A DNA stretch of 64,000 nucleotides from Paracoccaceae bacterium (GTDB lineage Bacteria; Pseudomonadota; Alphaproteobacteria; Rhodobacterales; Rhodobacteraceae), in contig WLWX01000001.1 of NCBI GenBank assembly GCA_012103375.1, forward strand, positions 2,956,492 to 3,020,491, given 5' to 3'. The first letter of the stretch is position 1. The number at the start of each line of letters is the position of its first letter. Positions 45,789 to 56,002 of this stretch are shown piece by piece. Position numbers and translations under genes: made by a program. The notes below the pieces were generated by a model, which was not told the origin of the DNA, searched no databases, and saw only the letters and a list, made by a program, of their open reading frames with translations.

Positions 45789-46828
45789 AGATGGGCGCCG
45801 CTTTCTGCATCAAACAGATGGCAGATGCCGACCGGAACGCTGGCGTGAATCGGATCGCCGATCTTGGCGCGATAATCCTTGTCTGCCTTGATGGCGACAA
45901 TGACCCCTCCGACACGGGCGGTGACCATTGTCGCATCCCCCAGCAATTCCAGCGAATAGACCGGCGCAGAAATCTGCGCCGCGTCGGCCGAGATTGACGC
46001 ATCCTCGGCCCGGAATCCCAGGGTTACGGGCCCGTCCTGCGCATTCAGGCCTTCGACGCGGATGGCATCTGCTTCGAAAACGCCGCCTTTGATCGTGCCG
46101 TCGATCAGGTTCATCGCCGGAGAGCCGATAAAGCCGGCAACGAAGGTATTGGCAGGTGTGTCGTAGATATCGGTCGGGGTGCCGACCTGCTGAACGATGC
46201 CCTGGTTCATAACCACCACCCGGTCGGCAAGGGTCATCGCCTCGATCTGGTCATGGGTCACGTAGATGGTCGTGACCTTCAGATCATGGCTGAGGTTCTT
46301 GATTTGCGCCCGGGTCGACACCCGCAGCTTGGCGTCGAGGTTGCTGAGCGGTTCGTCCATCAGGAACACATTGGGTTCGCGTACGATGGCGCGGGCCAGG
46401 GCTACACGCTGTCGCTGACCGCCCGACAGTTCGGACGGGCGACGATGCAGAAAATCATCAAGCTCGACCATGGCCGACGCGCGCATGACGCGGTCCTTAT
46501 GCTCGGCCTCAGGGACTTTGCGAACTTTCAGTGGAAAGCGGATGTTGTCGTAAACATTCATGTTCGGGTACAGCGCGTAGGATTGGAACACCATCGCCAC
46601 ATCGCGATCTTTGGGGTCCAGATCATTGATGCGTTTGCCGTCGACGAAGATGTCGCCCTCGGTCGCGTCCTCAAGCCCCGCGATCATCCGCATGGTCGTG
46701 GTCTTGCCGCAGCCAGAGGGGCCAAGCAGAACCAGAAACTCCTGATCCGCGATGGTCAGGTTGAATTTGTGAACGCCGACAAAATCGCCCCAGCGTTTTG
46801 AGATTTCTTTTAACTGGATTTCGGCCAT
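45785..46828 (-). CDS. MalK/UgpC-type ABC transporter ATPase, stand-alone
   Basis: 347 residues. Walker A GPSGCGKTT, Q-loop FQSYALYPNMNVYDNI, signature LSGGQRQRV, Walker B VFLMDEPLSNLD, H-loop VTHDQIEAM, then the C-terminal TOBE-like regulatory domain. This is the CUT1 carbohydrate-importer ATPase type. No permease or binding-protein gene is next to it here, so it may serve a transporter elsewhere. Operon with the LacI gene. Confidence 0.88.
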   Translation of the reverse strand: MAEIQLKEISKRWGDFVGVHKFNLTIADQEFLVLLGPSGCGKTTTMRMIAGLEDATEGDIFVDGKRINDLDPKDRDVAMVFQSYALYPNMNVYDNIRFPLKVRKVPEAEHKDRVMRASAMVELDDFLHRRPSELSGGQRQRVALARAIVREPNVFLMDEPLSNLDAKLRVSTRAQIKNLSHDLKVTTIYVTHDQIEAMTLADRVVVMNQGIVQQVGTPTDIYDTPANTFVAGFIGSPAMNLIDGTIKGGVFEADAIRVEGLNAQDGPVTLGFRAEDASISADAAQISAPVYSLELLGDATMVTARVGGVIVAIKADKDYRAKIGDPIHASVPVGICHLFDAESGAHL

Positions 46829-46846
46829 GTTTGCCCCCGGAGGTCA

Positions 46847-46866
46847 CTTTGCAATCGCGTGCAAAG
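46847..46866. promoter_or_regulatory. Candidate LacI-family operator 1
   Basis: CTTTGCAATCGCGTGCAAAG: 7-base arms CTTTGCA / TGCAAAG around a 6-base centre, 19 bases upstream of the ATPase ATG. Position and symmetry suit autoregulation by the LacI protein of this operon. Confidence 0.5.
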
Positions 46867-46974
46867 CCTAGGGCCAGCACGCAACAAGTGGCAAGCCCCA
46901 ATACGAAATTGGCCCGGCGATGTTCCCATTTACCGATAAATCGCTTGTCTTGCTGAAAGCGAGGTGGGTATGTG

Positions 46975-46990
46975 TTGAATACGTTTGCAA
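46975..46990. promoter_or_regulatory. Candidate LacI-family operator 2
   Basis: TTGAATACGTTTGCAA, an imperfect palindrome centred on ACGT, close to the usual LacI-family form, about 110 bases upstream of the rightward NTF2-like gene. Confidence 0.45.
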
Positions 46991-47099
46991 GGGGCGTCAT
47001 CGACCTGACTTAAGCAACGCGAAAAGCGTCTGTATGTTGGTTGAAACGCCCATTGGTCCGCGCGCAATGCGGGCGTTTTACTAAGGCCACGGAGGCAAT

Positions 47100-48068
47100 A
47101 TGCAAGGGTTCAGCAACCGCTGGAAGGACTTCCCGGATTACATCATCGGGATCACGCGCGAAATCTGGGAAGGGCGGGGCATATATCGTCTGCATGACTG
47201 GTATGCCGAAGATCTGATCTTCCGTCTGTCTTCCGGGATCGGTGTCGGGCGGCAAGCCGTGATAGACGGCACGCTGGCGACGCTGGCGGAATTTCCCGAC
47301 CGGCAGTTGCTGGGCGAAGATGTGATCTGGTCGGGATCACCGGAAGACGGGATGCTGTCATCGCATCGCATTTTCTGCACCGCGACCCACTCCGGGCACG
47401 GGGCATTCGGCCCGCCAACGGGAACGAAGCTGAAGTTTCGCGCCATTGCTGATTGTCATGCCAAAGACGATGTTATCAACGATGAATGGCTGGCGCGCGA
47501 TCAGGACGCGATCTGTCGGCAGATGGGAATATTGCCCGAAGATTATGCACGCAGTCAGATTGAAGCCGAAGGCGGGCCAGCGACGGCCAATCGTCCGTTC
47601 ACGCCGGATCAGGATCAGCCGGGTCCGTATCTGGGGCGCGGGAACGACAACGAATGGGGCCAGAAATACGCAAGCCTGCTGAACCGGATCATGCAGGCAG
47701 ATGTTGCGGTGATCCAATCGGATTACGACAGGGCCTGCGGGTTGTCATACCCCGGTGGCGTCGAAGAACATTCCTGGGCGGCGGCAGAGCATTTCTGGAT
47801 GTCGCTGCGGTCGGCCTTCCCTTCTGCGACGTTCACGATTGAACATCAGATTGGCCGAGATGATCCCATGCTGGGCCCGCGGGCGGCGATCCGCTGGTCG
47901 CTGCACGGCAAGCACGACGGCTGGGGCGCCTTTGGCACCCCAAGCGGCGCCGAGGTCTATGTCATGGGTTTTGCGCATGCTGATTTCGGCCCCTGGGGGC
48001 TGCGGCGCGAATATGTGCTGTACGACGAAACCGCGATCTGGAAGCAGATTTTGTTGCACAAAGGATAA
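47100..48068 (+). CDS. Double NTF2/SnoaL-like protein 1
   Basis: 322 residues with two NTF2-like halves. The first (about 10-130) has IYRLHDWYAEDLIFRLSSGI and LGEDVIWSGSPEDGMLSSHR; the second (about 185-320) has MQADVAVIQSDYDRACGLSY and WGAFGTPSGAEVYVMGFAHA. SnoaL-like folds serve as cyclases, hydrolases or binding proteins. No catalytic assignment is possible. The ATG follows CGGAGG. It is cotranscribed with a paralogue and divergent from the ATPase-LacI operon. Confidence 0.7.
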   Translation: MQGFSNRWKDFPDYIIGITREIWEGRGIYRLHDWYAEDLIFRLSSGIGVGRQAVIDGTLATLAEFPDRQLLGEDVIWSGSPEDGMLSSHRIFCTATHSGHGAFGPPTGTKLKFRAIADCHAKDDVINDEWLARDQDAICRQMGILPEDYARSQIEAEGGPATANRPFTPDQDQPGPYLGRGNDNEWGQKYASLLNRIMQADVAVIQSDYDRACGLSYPGGVEEHSWAAAEHFWMSLRSAFPSATFTIEHQIGRDDPMLGPRAAIRWSLHGKHDGWGAFGTPSGAEVYVMGFAHADFGPWGLRREYVLYDETAIWKQILLHKG

Positions 48069-48074
48069 GCTGCG

Positions 48075-49085
48075 GTGAGCGATTTTCAGGCAGAGAAGGC
48101 TCTGATTCAGGGGTACTATGCGGCATTGGACGCCGCCCAAGCTGATGGGATCGCCGAGGTTATGCGCCAGCATCTAGCCGATGATTACCTGTGGCGTGGA
48201 TTTCATCCGTTCAACGAACTGACCAGCGCGCAGGCGGTGGCCGGGCAGTTCTGGCAGCCGCTGCGGACCGCGCTTTGCCATTTGCAGCGTCGGCAGGATA
48301 TTTTCATTGCCGGGCGGAACCAGATTGACGGATTTGCGTCAACCTGGGTCGTCTCGATGGGGCATCTGATGGGGCTGTTCGACGCGCCCTGGCTGGGGAT
48401 ACGGCCGACCGGCAAAATGGCATTCCTGCGCTATTGCGAGTTCAACCGGGTCGAGAATGGCAAGATCGCCGAAACCGCGATGTTCTTCGATATCCCGCAT
48501 CTGATGCAGCAGGCCGGGCAATCTCCGTTCCCGCCACAGACGGCCGCTGCAGGGGTGCAGCCCGGTCCGATGACCCATGATGGCCAGTTGTTCGAAGCGC
48601 AGGATCCGACAGCGGGCGTGAAAACCCTGGCTGCGATCAATGCGATGGTCGGGGACATCAAGAACTGGTCGGGCGGGCGCAGTGAACCGCTGGTTGAGGA
48701 GCTGCGCCGCACCTGGCACGAGGATATGATCTGGTGGGGGCCCGCGGGAATTGGCGCGACCTATACGATCGAGCGCTACGCGCAGCAGCACTCGGGCCCG
48801 TTCCGGGATGCGTTTCGCGACCGCACCTTCAACGGCCATATCGCCAAGATCGCCGAAGGGCATTTCGGTGGCTTCTTCGGTTGGCCAAACCTGACGCTGA
48901 CCCATCATGGTGGCTTTATGGGGATGCCTGCAACGAGCAGGCCCGGCGACATGCGGGTGATTGATATGTATCGTCGCCGGGACGACAAGCTGGCAGAAAA
49001 CTGGATCTTCATAGATCTGCTGCATTTCTGGCACATGCAAGGTGTCGATATTCTTGGCCGTGCGACTGGGATTGGCGCGAAATAG
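48075..49085 (+). CDS. Double NTF2/SnoaL-like protein 2
   Basis: 336 residues from GTG 48075, six bases after the paralogue. The first half has LIQGYYAALDAAQADGIAEV, DDYLWRGFHPFNEL and WLGIRPTGKMAFLRYCEFNR (the SnoaL-type GI.PTG... region). The second half has HEDMIWWGPAGIGATYTIER and MPATSRPGDMRVIDMYRRRD. The repeated fold matches gene 1, so the two may form a heteromer acting on the compound sensed by the LacI regulator. Confidence 0.7.
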   Translation: MSDFQAEKALIQGYYAALDAAQADGIAEVMRQHLADDYLWRGFHPFNELTSAQAVAGQFWQPLRTALCHLQRRQDIFIAGRNQIDGFASTWVVSMGHLMGLFDAPWLGIRPTGKMAFLRYCEFNRVENGKIAETAMFFDIPHLMQQAGQSPFPPQTAAAGVQPGPMTHDGQLFEAQDPTAGVKTLAAINAMVGDIKNWSGGRSEPLVEELRRTWHEDMIWWGPAGIGATYTIERYAQQHSGPFRDAFRDRTFNGHIAKIAEGHFGGFFGWPNLTLTHHGGFMGMPATSRPGDMRVIDMYRRRDDKLAENWIFIDLLHFWHMQGVDILGRATGIGAK

Positions 49086-49206
49086 GGTCTTTTTCGCGCA
49101 GTTCCCATCGCGCGAAGCCCGCGACCTGCCGCCACAGGGAAAACGCCGCCAAGGCGGCGAATTCGTCACATTGCCAAGACAGGCCAAGTGTCCCAGATTG
49201 CGGGCC

Positions 49207-51534
49207 ATGAACACGCCCATTGAGCGTCCGAATACCGCACCTCGCACCGATTGGCTGACGCGTATTTCTGGCTGGTATGGTACCGCCTTCGTGGCGCGCC
49301 CCTGGCTGTTTTCCGTGCTGGCGCTGATTGTCACAGGTCTGGTTGCATTGGGATTGGCGCGACTGGAGTTTTCCAGCGACAACCGGGACTTCTTTGGTGA
49401 CGACAACGCCGACGTCGCCCGCCTTCAGGCGATGGCCGAACGGTTTGCGGGTGCCGGAACGCTGACCCTGATGGCGCGCGCAAAGACGGGTGACATGTTT
49501 ACCCCGTCACGCCTTGCCCGCCTTGAAGAGATGCGCCAGGCCGCCGCCGATCTTCCCGGTGTGTTGCGCAGTGATGCGATCACAAATCATACACATGCTT
49601 CCTCCAATGAGGGCGCTCTGGACGTCGGACCGTTGATTGCGGACCCGTCCCATATCGACCCGGCGCAGCTTGACGCCCTGCGCGAACAGGCGCTTGGCGC
49701 GCCCGAACTGGTCAATCGCGCCATCTCGGCCGATGGGCGGGCGGCGGTTGTGACGCTGACCTTGAGGCAAAATCTTGAAGACGGGACAACGCGCGACGGG
49801 ATCTTGCGCTCGGCCGCCGAATTCCGGGATCATTGGCGTGGGGCATGGCCGGATGTCGAAATCTTCCTGTCCGGCGCATTGCTTGCGGATGCGACATTCA
49901 ACATGGCTGCGAAACGGGATCTTTTCGGGCTGGTGCCAATAGTCGCGGTTGGCTCTGCCATGTTGTTGGCGTTGGGTGTCGGTTCGCTGACCGCTGTTGC
50001 CGGAGCGTTGGTGGCGGCATTCGCCGCAACGCTTGCATCGCTGGGCTTTGCCGGATGGGTCGGGATCGCGATCACGCCGGGGACGGCGATCAGCCCGCTC
50101 GCCTCGATGGTTTTGATCACGGCCAGCTGCGTCCACGTCATCGTCCATCATGGCCGCGCGCGTGCGGATGGGTTTGACCGCACCGCAGCCGTCAATCGCG
50201 CCTTGTCCGAGAATTTCGGGCCTGTGGCAGTGACGACGCTGACAACAGCGATCGGATTCCTGTGCATGAATTTCGCCGAATCCCCGCCGTTGCGGCAAAT
50301 GGGCAATCTGGTGGCGGCGGGGCTGGTGGTTGGGTGGGTCGCAACGATGACCTTTCTACCATTCGCCCTTCTGAAACTGCCCGCAGTATCAATCCGACCA
50401 TTGCGCCCGCCGGATGTCTGGATGGAAAGGCTGGCCAGCTGGGTCATCCTGCGATCAAAATGGCTGATCGCGCTTTTTGTCTGCCTTGTTCTGGTCGCGG
50501 TGTCTGGACTGGCGCGGCTTGGGTCCAACGACATCTTTCACCGGTATTTTGACACAAGCTTTGACTATCGGCTGGCCACCGATGCGATGGAAGAATCGAT
50601 CGGCGGCGTCGATGCGCTGCTGTTCCCGATCACCGCCGCGAATGCGCAGACTGTGTTTGATCCGCCGGTCATGGCGCAGATCAGTGACATTGCCGACTGG
50701 CTGCGGGCGCAGCCGGGCGTCACTTCGGTCGCGGCAATCAGTGACGTGTTGGAGGCGTTGCAACATGCGATGGACCCGGATGGCCCGAACCTGCCGGACA
50801 GTGCCGAAGCCAGCGCGCAGTTGATGCTGCTTTACGAGTTGTCATTGCCGGACGGGCAGTCAATGGACGCACTGCTGGATGTAGATCGCCGCCAAACCCG
50901 CGTCACCGCCGCAGTTAGGTTCCAGCGGTCTTCGGATCTTGAGGCCCTCGCCGCAGATGCCGAGGGCTGGATGCTTGAACACACGCCCCTGATCGCAGCG
51001 CCCGCGGCGGGTGTGGCCCTTGCTTTCGCGGCGCAGACCAGACGCAATAATCTGGCGATGGTGACGGGCATGTTCACCGTGCTGCTTCTGGTCTCGGCAA
51101 TCATGGTCGTCGCCCTGCGAAGTTTTCGCTTTGGCGTGCTGAGCCTGATCCCCAATATTCTGCCCGCACTTCTGGCGTTTGGTGCCTGGGGGCTGGTCTG
51201 GCGGGATGTGAACCTGGGATCGGCCATCGTGACGACCATGACCTTTGGGATCGTTGTCGATGACACGGTGCATCTGATGATGCACTTCCTGCGCCACCGG
51301 CGGGCCGGACGATCGGCGCAGCAGGCGCTGCAGCGCACCTTTCGCAGTGTCGGGATCGCGATCACAATCACCTCGGCCGCGATCATTCTGGGGTTTGCGG
51401 TTCTGGCAACCTCGGGCTTTGCGATCAACGCGCATATCGGTGCGTTGACCGCGCTGGTGGTTGGCATTGCGCTGCTGACGGATGTGTTTTTACTGGCACC
51501 ATTGCTGGTGCGATTTGCGAAGGATCGGGCATGA
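49207..51534 (+). CDS. MMPL/RND-family membrane exporter
   Basis: 775 residues. The first helix is at about 30-50, followed by a large periplasmic domain (FSSDNRDFFGDDNADVARLQ). Then come two sets of five to six helices separated by a second periplasmic domain; the second set contains TTMTFGIVVDDTVHLMMHFL, the functional segment with acidic residues of MMPL proteins. Members move lipids (hopanoids, glycolipids) to the outer membrane using proton flow. The start is taken as ATG 49207; the ribosome-binding site is weak. The stop overlaps the LolA-like gene (ATGA). Confidence 0.85.
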   Translation: MNTPIERPNTAPRTDWLTRISGWYGTAFVARPWLFSVLALIVTGLVALGLARLEFSSDNRDFFGDDNADVARLQAMAERFAGAGTLTLMARAKTGDMFTPSRLARLEEMRQAAADLPGVLRSDAITNHTHASSNEGALDVGPLIADPSHIDPAQLDALREQALGAPELVNRAISADGRAAVVTLTLRQNLEDGTTRDGILRSAAEFRDHWRGAWPDVEIFLSGALLADATFNMAAKRDLFGLVPIVAVGSAMLLALGVGSLTAVAGALVAAFAATLASLGFAGWVGIAITPGTAISPLASMVLITASCVHVIVHHGRARADGFDRTAAVNRALSENFGPVAVTTLTTAIGFLCMNFAESPPLRQMGNLVAAGLVVGWVATMTFLPFALLKLPAVSIRPLRPPDVWMERLASWVILRSKWLIALFVCLVLVAVSGLARLGSNDIFHRYFDTSFDYRLATDAMEESIGGVDALLFPITAANAQTVFDPPVMAQISDIADWLRAQPGVTSVAAISDVLEALQHAMDPDGPNLPDSAEASAQLMLLYELSLPDGQSMDALLDVDRRQTRVTAAVRFQRSSDLEALAADAEGWMLEHTPLIAAPAAGVALAFAAQTRRNNLAMVTGMFTVLLLVSAIMVVALRSFRFGVLSLIPNILPALLAFGAWGLVWRDVNLGSAIVTTMTFGIVVDDTVHLMMHFLRHRRAGRSAQQALQRTFRSVGIAITITSAAIILGFAVLATSGFAINAHIGALTALVVGIALLTDVFLLAPLLVRFAKDRA

Positions 51535-52310
51535 GACTGATGATCGCTGCGATATTCTGCGCGTTGGCGACCCCGTCAGCCGCCCAGACCGAGGCCGAGA
51601 CCTTTGGTCGCCGCATTGCCGAGAAAGCCGCCGAAGCCACCGCCGGGTGGCGTGACCTTGAAGTATCGGTGACAATGACGCTGCGCGACCGTGGCGGCAC
51701 CACGGGAAGCCGTGCGTTTCGGATGGTGACCGCGAACAGCGCGGGTGGTGGGCGCACGCTGATTATCGTCGACGCGCCAGCAGATATCCGCAACACCGCG
51801 CTTCTGACCCACAGTTATCGCGACCGGCGCGACGATCAGTGGCTGTATCTTCCGGCCCTTGGCAAGACCCGCAAGATCAATGCGGCGGGGCGGGCGGGCA
51901 AATTCGTGGGCAGCGAATTCACCTATCAGGACATGGTTGATCAATCGCCCGACGATTATCGGTTTGTCTGGCTGGGGGACGGACCGTGCCCGGACACGCC
52001 CGAGACTTGCCACGTCCTGGACCGGTTTCCCAAGTCTGGTTCAAAATCCGCGCGCCAAAGGCTCTGGCTGACACAGAAAACGCTGAAATTGCTTGCGGTT
52101 GAGTATTATGGGCGTGGCACGGCGCCGCTCAAGACTCTGTCGATCCGCGGGTATCAGCAATATTCCAATGGCATCTGGCGCGCCTCAGAAATGGAGATGG
52201 TCAACCACCAAACACAGCGTGCGACATTGCTTGGCTGGGCGGATTATCGTTTCGATACCGGTGTCGATCCGCGCCTGTTGACGCCAGAAGCGCTCAGCCA
52301 GTTGGACTGA
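51531..52310 (+). CDS. Outer-membrane lipoprotein-sorting (LolA-like) protein
   Basis: 259 residues with a signal peptide (MRLMIAAIFCALATPSAAQ). The body has TALLTHSYRDRRDDQWLYLP, RKINAAGRAGKFVGSEFTYQ and DMVDQSPDDYRFVWLGDG, the pattern of LolA-like proteins encoded with MMPL transporters. It likely accepts the lipid or lipoprotein exported by the coupled MMPL protein and carries it across the periplasm. Confidence 0.82.
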   Translation: MRLMIAAIFCALATPSAAQTEAETFGRRIAEKAAEATAGWRDLEVSVTMTLRDRGGTTGSRAFRMVTANSAGGGRTLIIVDAPADIRNTALLTHSYRDRRDDQWLYLPALGKTRKINAAGRAGKFVGSEFTYQDMVDQSPDDYRFVWLGDGPCPDTPETCHVLDRFPKSGSKSARQRLWLTQKTLKLLAVEYYGRGTAPLKTLSIRGYQQYSNGIWRASEMEMVNHQTQRATLLGWADYRFDTGVDPRLLTPEALSQLD

Positions 52311-52380
52311 GGCCTTTTCCCGGACCCCGGCGAAGGTTAGGTTGGCTGAGAGTGTGCGTTTCTAGTGTGTGAGGTTTGCC

Positions 52381-54330
52381 ATGCGGTGGGTTTTTCGATT
52401 TATCGGTCTGTTGGTTGTCCTGATCGTGATTGCGGTCGGGGCGCTGTTTCTTTTGCCCGCGGATCGGATTGCGCGCATTGCCGAGGATAAGTTTGAAAGC
52501 ACAACGGGCCGCGCCCTGACGATCAGCGGCGATGTCCGCCCGTCGATCTGGCCCAACATTGGGGTGCAAACCGGGGCGTTGCGCATTGCCAACGCCGATT
52601 GGTCCGACAAGGGCCCGATGCTTGAGGCTGACGGCCTGTCCGTCGCTGTCGAACTGATGCCCCTGATCCGGGGCGATGTGCGTATCAAGGGGGTCCAACT
52701 GGATACACCGCGTATCCTGCTTGAGGCCGGGCGCGATGGGCGCGCCAACTGGGACTTCGCAGCTGAGGGGTCGGGATCAGACGCCGCCGGGCAATCCGGT
52801 ACGGGATCGGGGCCGCGCGCGTTTTCGCTGGACCGGGCCGTGGTGTCGAACGGATCGCTGACGTTTATTGGCGCTGATGGCACAAGCACAGATCTGCGTT
52901 CCATGGACGCGACTGTCGAAATTCCCGAATTCGCCGGTGACGCGACCGTGGATCTTTCGGCAAGGCTGAACGGTGCGCCGGTGTCGCTGTCCTCAACCGT
53001 TTCGGGTTTTGCTTCGTTTTTGGATGGCGGCGCGGTGCCGGTTGAACTGGCCGCGCAGGCCGGAGGTTCCAAGATTGAATTCAATGGCCGCGCGGGGATT
53101 TCTCCACTGGCGGCGGCTGGCACAATGGACGGGAACCTGGATGATCTTGCCGGTCTGATGGCCGCATTGGGTCAGCCTGTGCCCAAGTTGTCCGACGGCC
53201 TGGGCCGGGACAAGTTGCGGGTTGCCAGCAATGTGACATTCACGGATTCGACCCTCAATCTGCGTGATCTGGCCGTGACTCTGGACCAGAATGCCATCAC
53301 CGGTGCGGCGGATGTCACGTTTGGCGGGGCACGGCCAAGGATCAAGGCCAACCTGTCGCTGGGTGATTTTGACCTGTCGGCGGCGGAAACCGGCGGCGGT
53401 GCCAAGCGGGACGCGGGCGGCGAAACCACCGGCTGGTCCAACGATCCGATTGATGTCAGTGCGCTGTCATTGCTTGATGCGGAACTGGCGCTTTCGGCGA
53501 CGTCGCTTGCCCTGGGCACGACGCGGCTGAACCGGACATCTTTATTGGTAACGCTGGAAGATTCCCGCGCAGTGACGGAAATCCGAGAGCTGACAGCCTA
53601 CGATGGTGGCGTTGCCGGGTCCGTCGTTGTCAACGGCCGCGGCGGTCTGTCAAGCCGCGTGAACCTGTCCGGCTCGGCAATTGCCATCTCGCGGTTGTTG
53701 AACGAGCTTGTCGGCTATGACCGGCTGATCGCAGCTGGCGACGTCAGCCTGTCGGTTCTGGGATCCGGCAATTCGATGGATGCGCTGATGAATTCGCTGA
53801 ATGGCGAAGGGTCGTTCGACATCGGCGCCGGAGAGCTTCTGGGTTTTGACCTGATCGGCATGCTGAAAAACCTCGACACGTCGTTCATCGGCGAAGGCAC
53901 CAGAACGATCTTTGATCGGATCACCGGACGATTTCGGGTGGTCGACGGGGTGATGATATATGACGATCTGTCCATGGCAGCACCGCTGTTCAGCGCCACG
54001 GGCGGCGGCAAAATCGGGCTGGGTGGGCGGACGCTGGATCTGCGTATCGTCCCCGAACTGCTGGGCGGCGATGGTCAGGGCATCCGCGTGCCGTTGTTGA
54101 TTTCCGGCACATGGGCAAAGCCGAAATTCCGCCTGGACCTGGAGGCGCTGGCGAAAGAGAACCTTGGCGAGCAGGTTGAGGAGGCCGTGCAACAGGTGGA
54201 AAGCGCGGCCAAGGCGGCTGTGGCCGAGCAGCTGGGCGTCGATCCGGAAGCAGATCTTGAAGATACTGCCCGCGACAAGCTGGAAGAGGAGTTGCGCGAC
54301 GGTCTGTTGGATCTTTTCGGCAATAACTGA
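52381..54330 (+). CDS. AsmA-family protein
   Basis: 649 residues. One N-terminal membrane helix (FRFIGLLVVLIVIAVGALFL) is followed by the AsmA pattern: a conserved segment after it (FESTTGRALTISGDVRPSIW), long beta-rich repeats, and a C-terminal conserved block (LLNELVGYDRLIAAGDVSLS, SLNGEGSFDIGAGELLGFDL). It ends in an Ala/Glu-rich helical tail. AsmA-like proteins span the periplasm and are linked to phospholipid transport to the outer membrane. Located behind the MMPL-LolA pair, which fits an outer-membrane lipid role. Confidence 0.85.
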   Translation: MRWVFRFIGLLVVLIVIAVGALFLLPADRIARIAEDKFESTTGRALTISGDVRPSIWPNIGVQTGALRIANADWSDKGPMLEADGLSVAVELMPLIRGDVRIKGVQLDTPRILLEAGRDGRANWDFAAEGSGSDAAGQSGTGSGPRAFSLDRAVVSNGSLTFIGADGTSTDLRSMDATVEIPEFAGDATVDLSARLNGAPVSLSSTVSGFASFLDGGAVPVELAAQAGGSKIEFNGRAGISPLAAAGTMDGNLDDLAGLMAALGQPVPKLSDGLGRDKLRVASNVTFTDSTLNLRDLAVTLDQNAITGAADVTFGGARPRIKANLSLGDFDLSAAETGGGAKRDAGGETTGWSNDPIDVSALSLLDAELALSATSLALGTTRLNRTSLLVTLEDSRAVTEIRELTAYDGGVAGSVVVNGRGGLSSRVNLSGSAIAISRLLNELVGYDRLIAAGDVSLSVLGSGNSMDALMNSLNGEGSFDIGAGELLGFDLIGMLKNLDTSFIGEGTRTIFDRITGRFRVVDGVMIYDDLSMAAPLFSATGGGKIGLGGRTLDLRIVPELLGGDGQGIRVPLLISGTWAKPKFRLDLEALAKENLGEQVEEAVQQVESAAKAAVAEQLGVDPEADLEDTARDKLEEELRDGLLDLFGNN

Positions 54331-54338
54331 CCCGACAC

Positions 54339-55403
54339 CTATTCCGGCGACCGCGCCGCAAGCCCAAGGCGCGCGCCGACCCCATCGCGGGTTTGCAGCG
54401 CCTGCCACCAGCTTTGATTGGTCAGATACCAGTCAACGGTCCGTGCCAGCCCCTGTTCCAACGTGACCGAGGGTTGCCAGCCAAGCTCCTCCCGGATCCG
54501 GGTGGCGTTGATCGCATAGCGGGCGTCGTGGCCGGGGTGGTCGGTGACGTGTTTGATAAGGCCTGCGTGGGGCGCGTTGCCGGGGCGACGTTCATCCAGA
54601 AGCGCACAAAGCCTGCGCACCAGATCGAGGTTCGACACTTCGGCATTGCCGCCTATTGCGTAGGTGCTGCCGATCTGGCCAGCCTCCAGAACCTGCAGCA
54701 ACGCAGCCGCGTGATCTTCGACATACAGCCAATCGCGCACATTGGCCCCCTGGCCATAGATCGGGATCGGCTGACCGGACAGAGCGGCCAGGATAACGAC
54801 CGGGATCAGTTTTTCCGGAAACTGAAAGGGACCGTAGTTGTTCGAACAATTGCACAGCAGGATCGGCAGGCCATAGGTCGCGCCCCAGGCCCGGACCAGA
54901 TGATCTGAAGCAGCTTTTGAGGCGGAATAGGGACTGTTTGGGGCGTATGGCGTCCCCTCATCAAACTGACCGTCAGGACCAAGGCTGCCGAAAACCTCAT
55001 CCGTTGAAACATGCAGGAAGCGAAAATCGTCAGGGGCATCCGACCCGTCGCGATGGGCGCGGGCCGCTTCAAGCAGGCGAAAGGTGCCGGTGACATTGGT
55101 GTCGATGAAATCGGATGGCGCGTCGATTGACCTGTCCACATGGGATTCGGCGGCAAGGTGAATCACAGCACGCGGCCGATGCAGTTTGAATATCCGGTCC
55201 AGGTTGGACCGATCCCGGATGTCGCATTCTTCAAATCTGTAAAGTGGGCTGCCAGCCACCTCGCTAATGCTGTCGAGGCAGGCCGCATAGGTCAGCGCAT
55301 CAAGGTTCACCACCGTTTCGCCCCGCGCAACAAGCATGCGGACAACGGCAGAGCCGATGAACCCTGCACCACCTGTGACAAGTATCGAACCGCGCGTGCT
55401 CAT
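54339..55403 (-). CDS. rmlB: dTDP-glucose 4,6-dehydratase
   Basis: 354 residues, short-chain dehydrogenase fold. NAD binding [14 protein letters not shown], the [11 protein letters not shown] motif, catalytic [10 protein letters not shown] and [11 protein letters not shown], and [14 protein letters not shown]. It makes dTDP-4-keto-6-deoxyglucose in dTDP-rhamnose synthesis. It ends convergent with the AsmA gene (8-base gap) and follows rmlC by two bases. Confidence 0.94.
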   Translation of the reverse strand: MSTRGSILVTGGAGFIGSAVVRMLVARGETVVNLDALTYAACLDSISEVAGSPLYRFEECDIRDRSNLDRIFKLHRPRAVIHLAAESHVDRSIDAPSDFIDTNVTGTFRLLEAARAHRDGSDAPDDFRFLHVSTDEVFGSLGPDGQFDEGTPYAPNSPYSASKAASDHLVRAWGATYGLPILLCNCSNNYGPFQFPEKLIPVVILAALSGQPIPIYGQGANVRDWLYVEDHAAALLQVLEAGQIGSTYAIGGNAEVSNLDLVRRLCALLDERRPGNAPHAGLIKHVTDHPGHDARYAINATRIREELGWQPSVTLEQGLARTVDWYLTNQSWWQALQTRDGVGARLGLAARSPE

Positions 55404-55405
55404 GG

Positions 55406-55972
55406 TCAGCGCCCCTGTTCAAATGGGCTGTCCCAATCCGCAAACCGGGGCGCGGCGGCGTCGCGCGCGCTGAGCACGGCGTGATCCGGGGCGCACCCCC
55501 AGTCGATCGCCAGGTCCGGGTCATTCCACAAAACCGCCCCGTCGGCATCCGCATCATAATGCGCGGTGCATTTGTACAGGCAGATCGTATCATCAACCCG
55601 GGTGACAAAGCCGTGCAGAAACCCCGGTGGTATCCAGAATTGGCGACCGTTTTCTGCCGACAGCTCGACCCCCGCCCATTGGCCGTATGTTGGCGAACCG
55701 CGCCGCACATCGACCGCAATATCCCAAAGCGCGCCGGCAACGCAGCGCACCAGCTTGCCCTGCGCAGCCGGTGGCGCCTGATAGTGCAGCCCGCGCACCG
55801 TCCCGGCGGCAGAGGAGGTGGATTGATTGTCCTGAACAAAGCGCTGATTCAGACCGATCGCCGCCATCGTCCTTGCATTCCAGACTTCGGCAAAGCTTCC
55901 ACGGTCATCCATCATCCGGCGCGGCGTCAGGATCAATGGCCCGTTTATTGATGTGGTGGCAACATCCAGCAT
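55406..55972 (-). CDS. rmlC: dTDP-4-dehydrorhamnose 3,5-epimerase
   Basis: 188 residues from ATG 55972; ATG 56002 would add ten residues. It has [37 protein letters not shown] (catalytic His), [25 protein letters not shown] and the catalytic Tyr in [10 protein letters not shown]. It epimerises C3 and C5 of the keto sugar before reduction by RmlD. Cotranscribed with rmlB. Confidence 0.92.
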   Translation of the reverse strand: MLDVATTSINGPLILTPRRMMDDRGSFAEVWNARTMAAIGLNQRFVQDNQSTSSAAGTVRGLHYQAPPAAQGKLVRCVAGALWDIAVDVRRGSPTYGQWAGVELSAENGRQFWIPPGFLHGFVTRVDDTICLYKCTAHYDADADGAVLWNDPDLAIDWGCAPDHAVLSARDAAAPRFADWDSPFEQGR

Positions 55973-56002
55973 GACCGGCAGGCTAGCGGACCAGCCGGAC
56001 AT

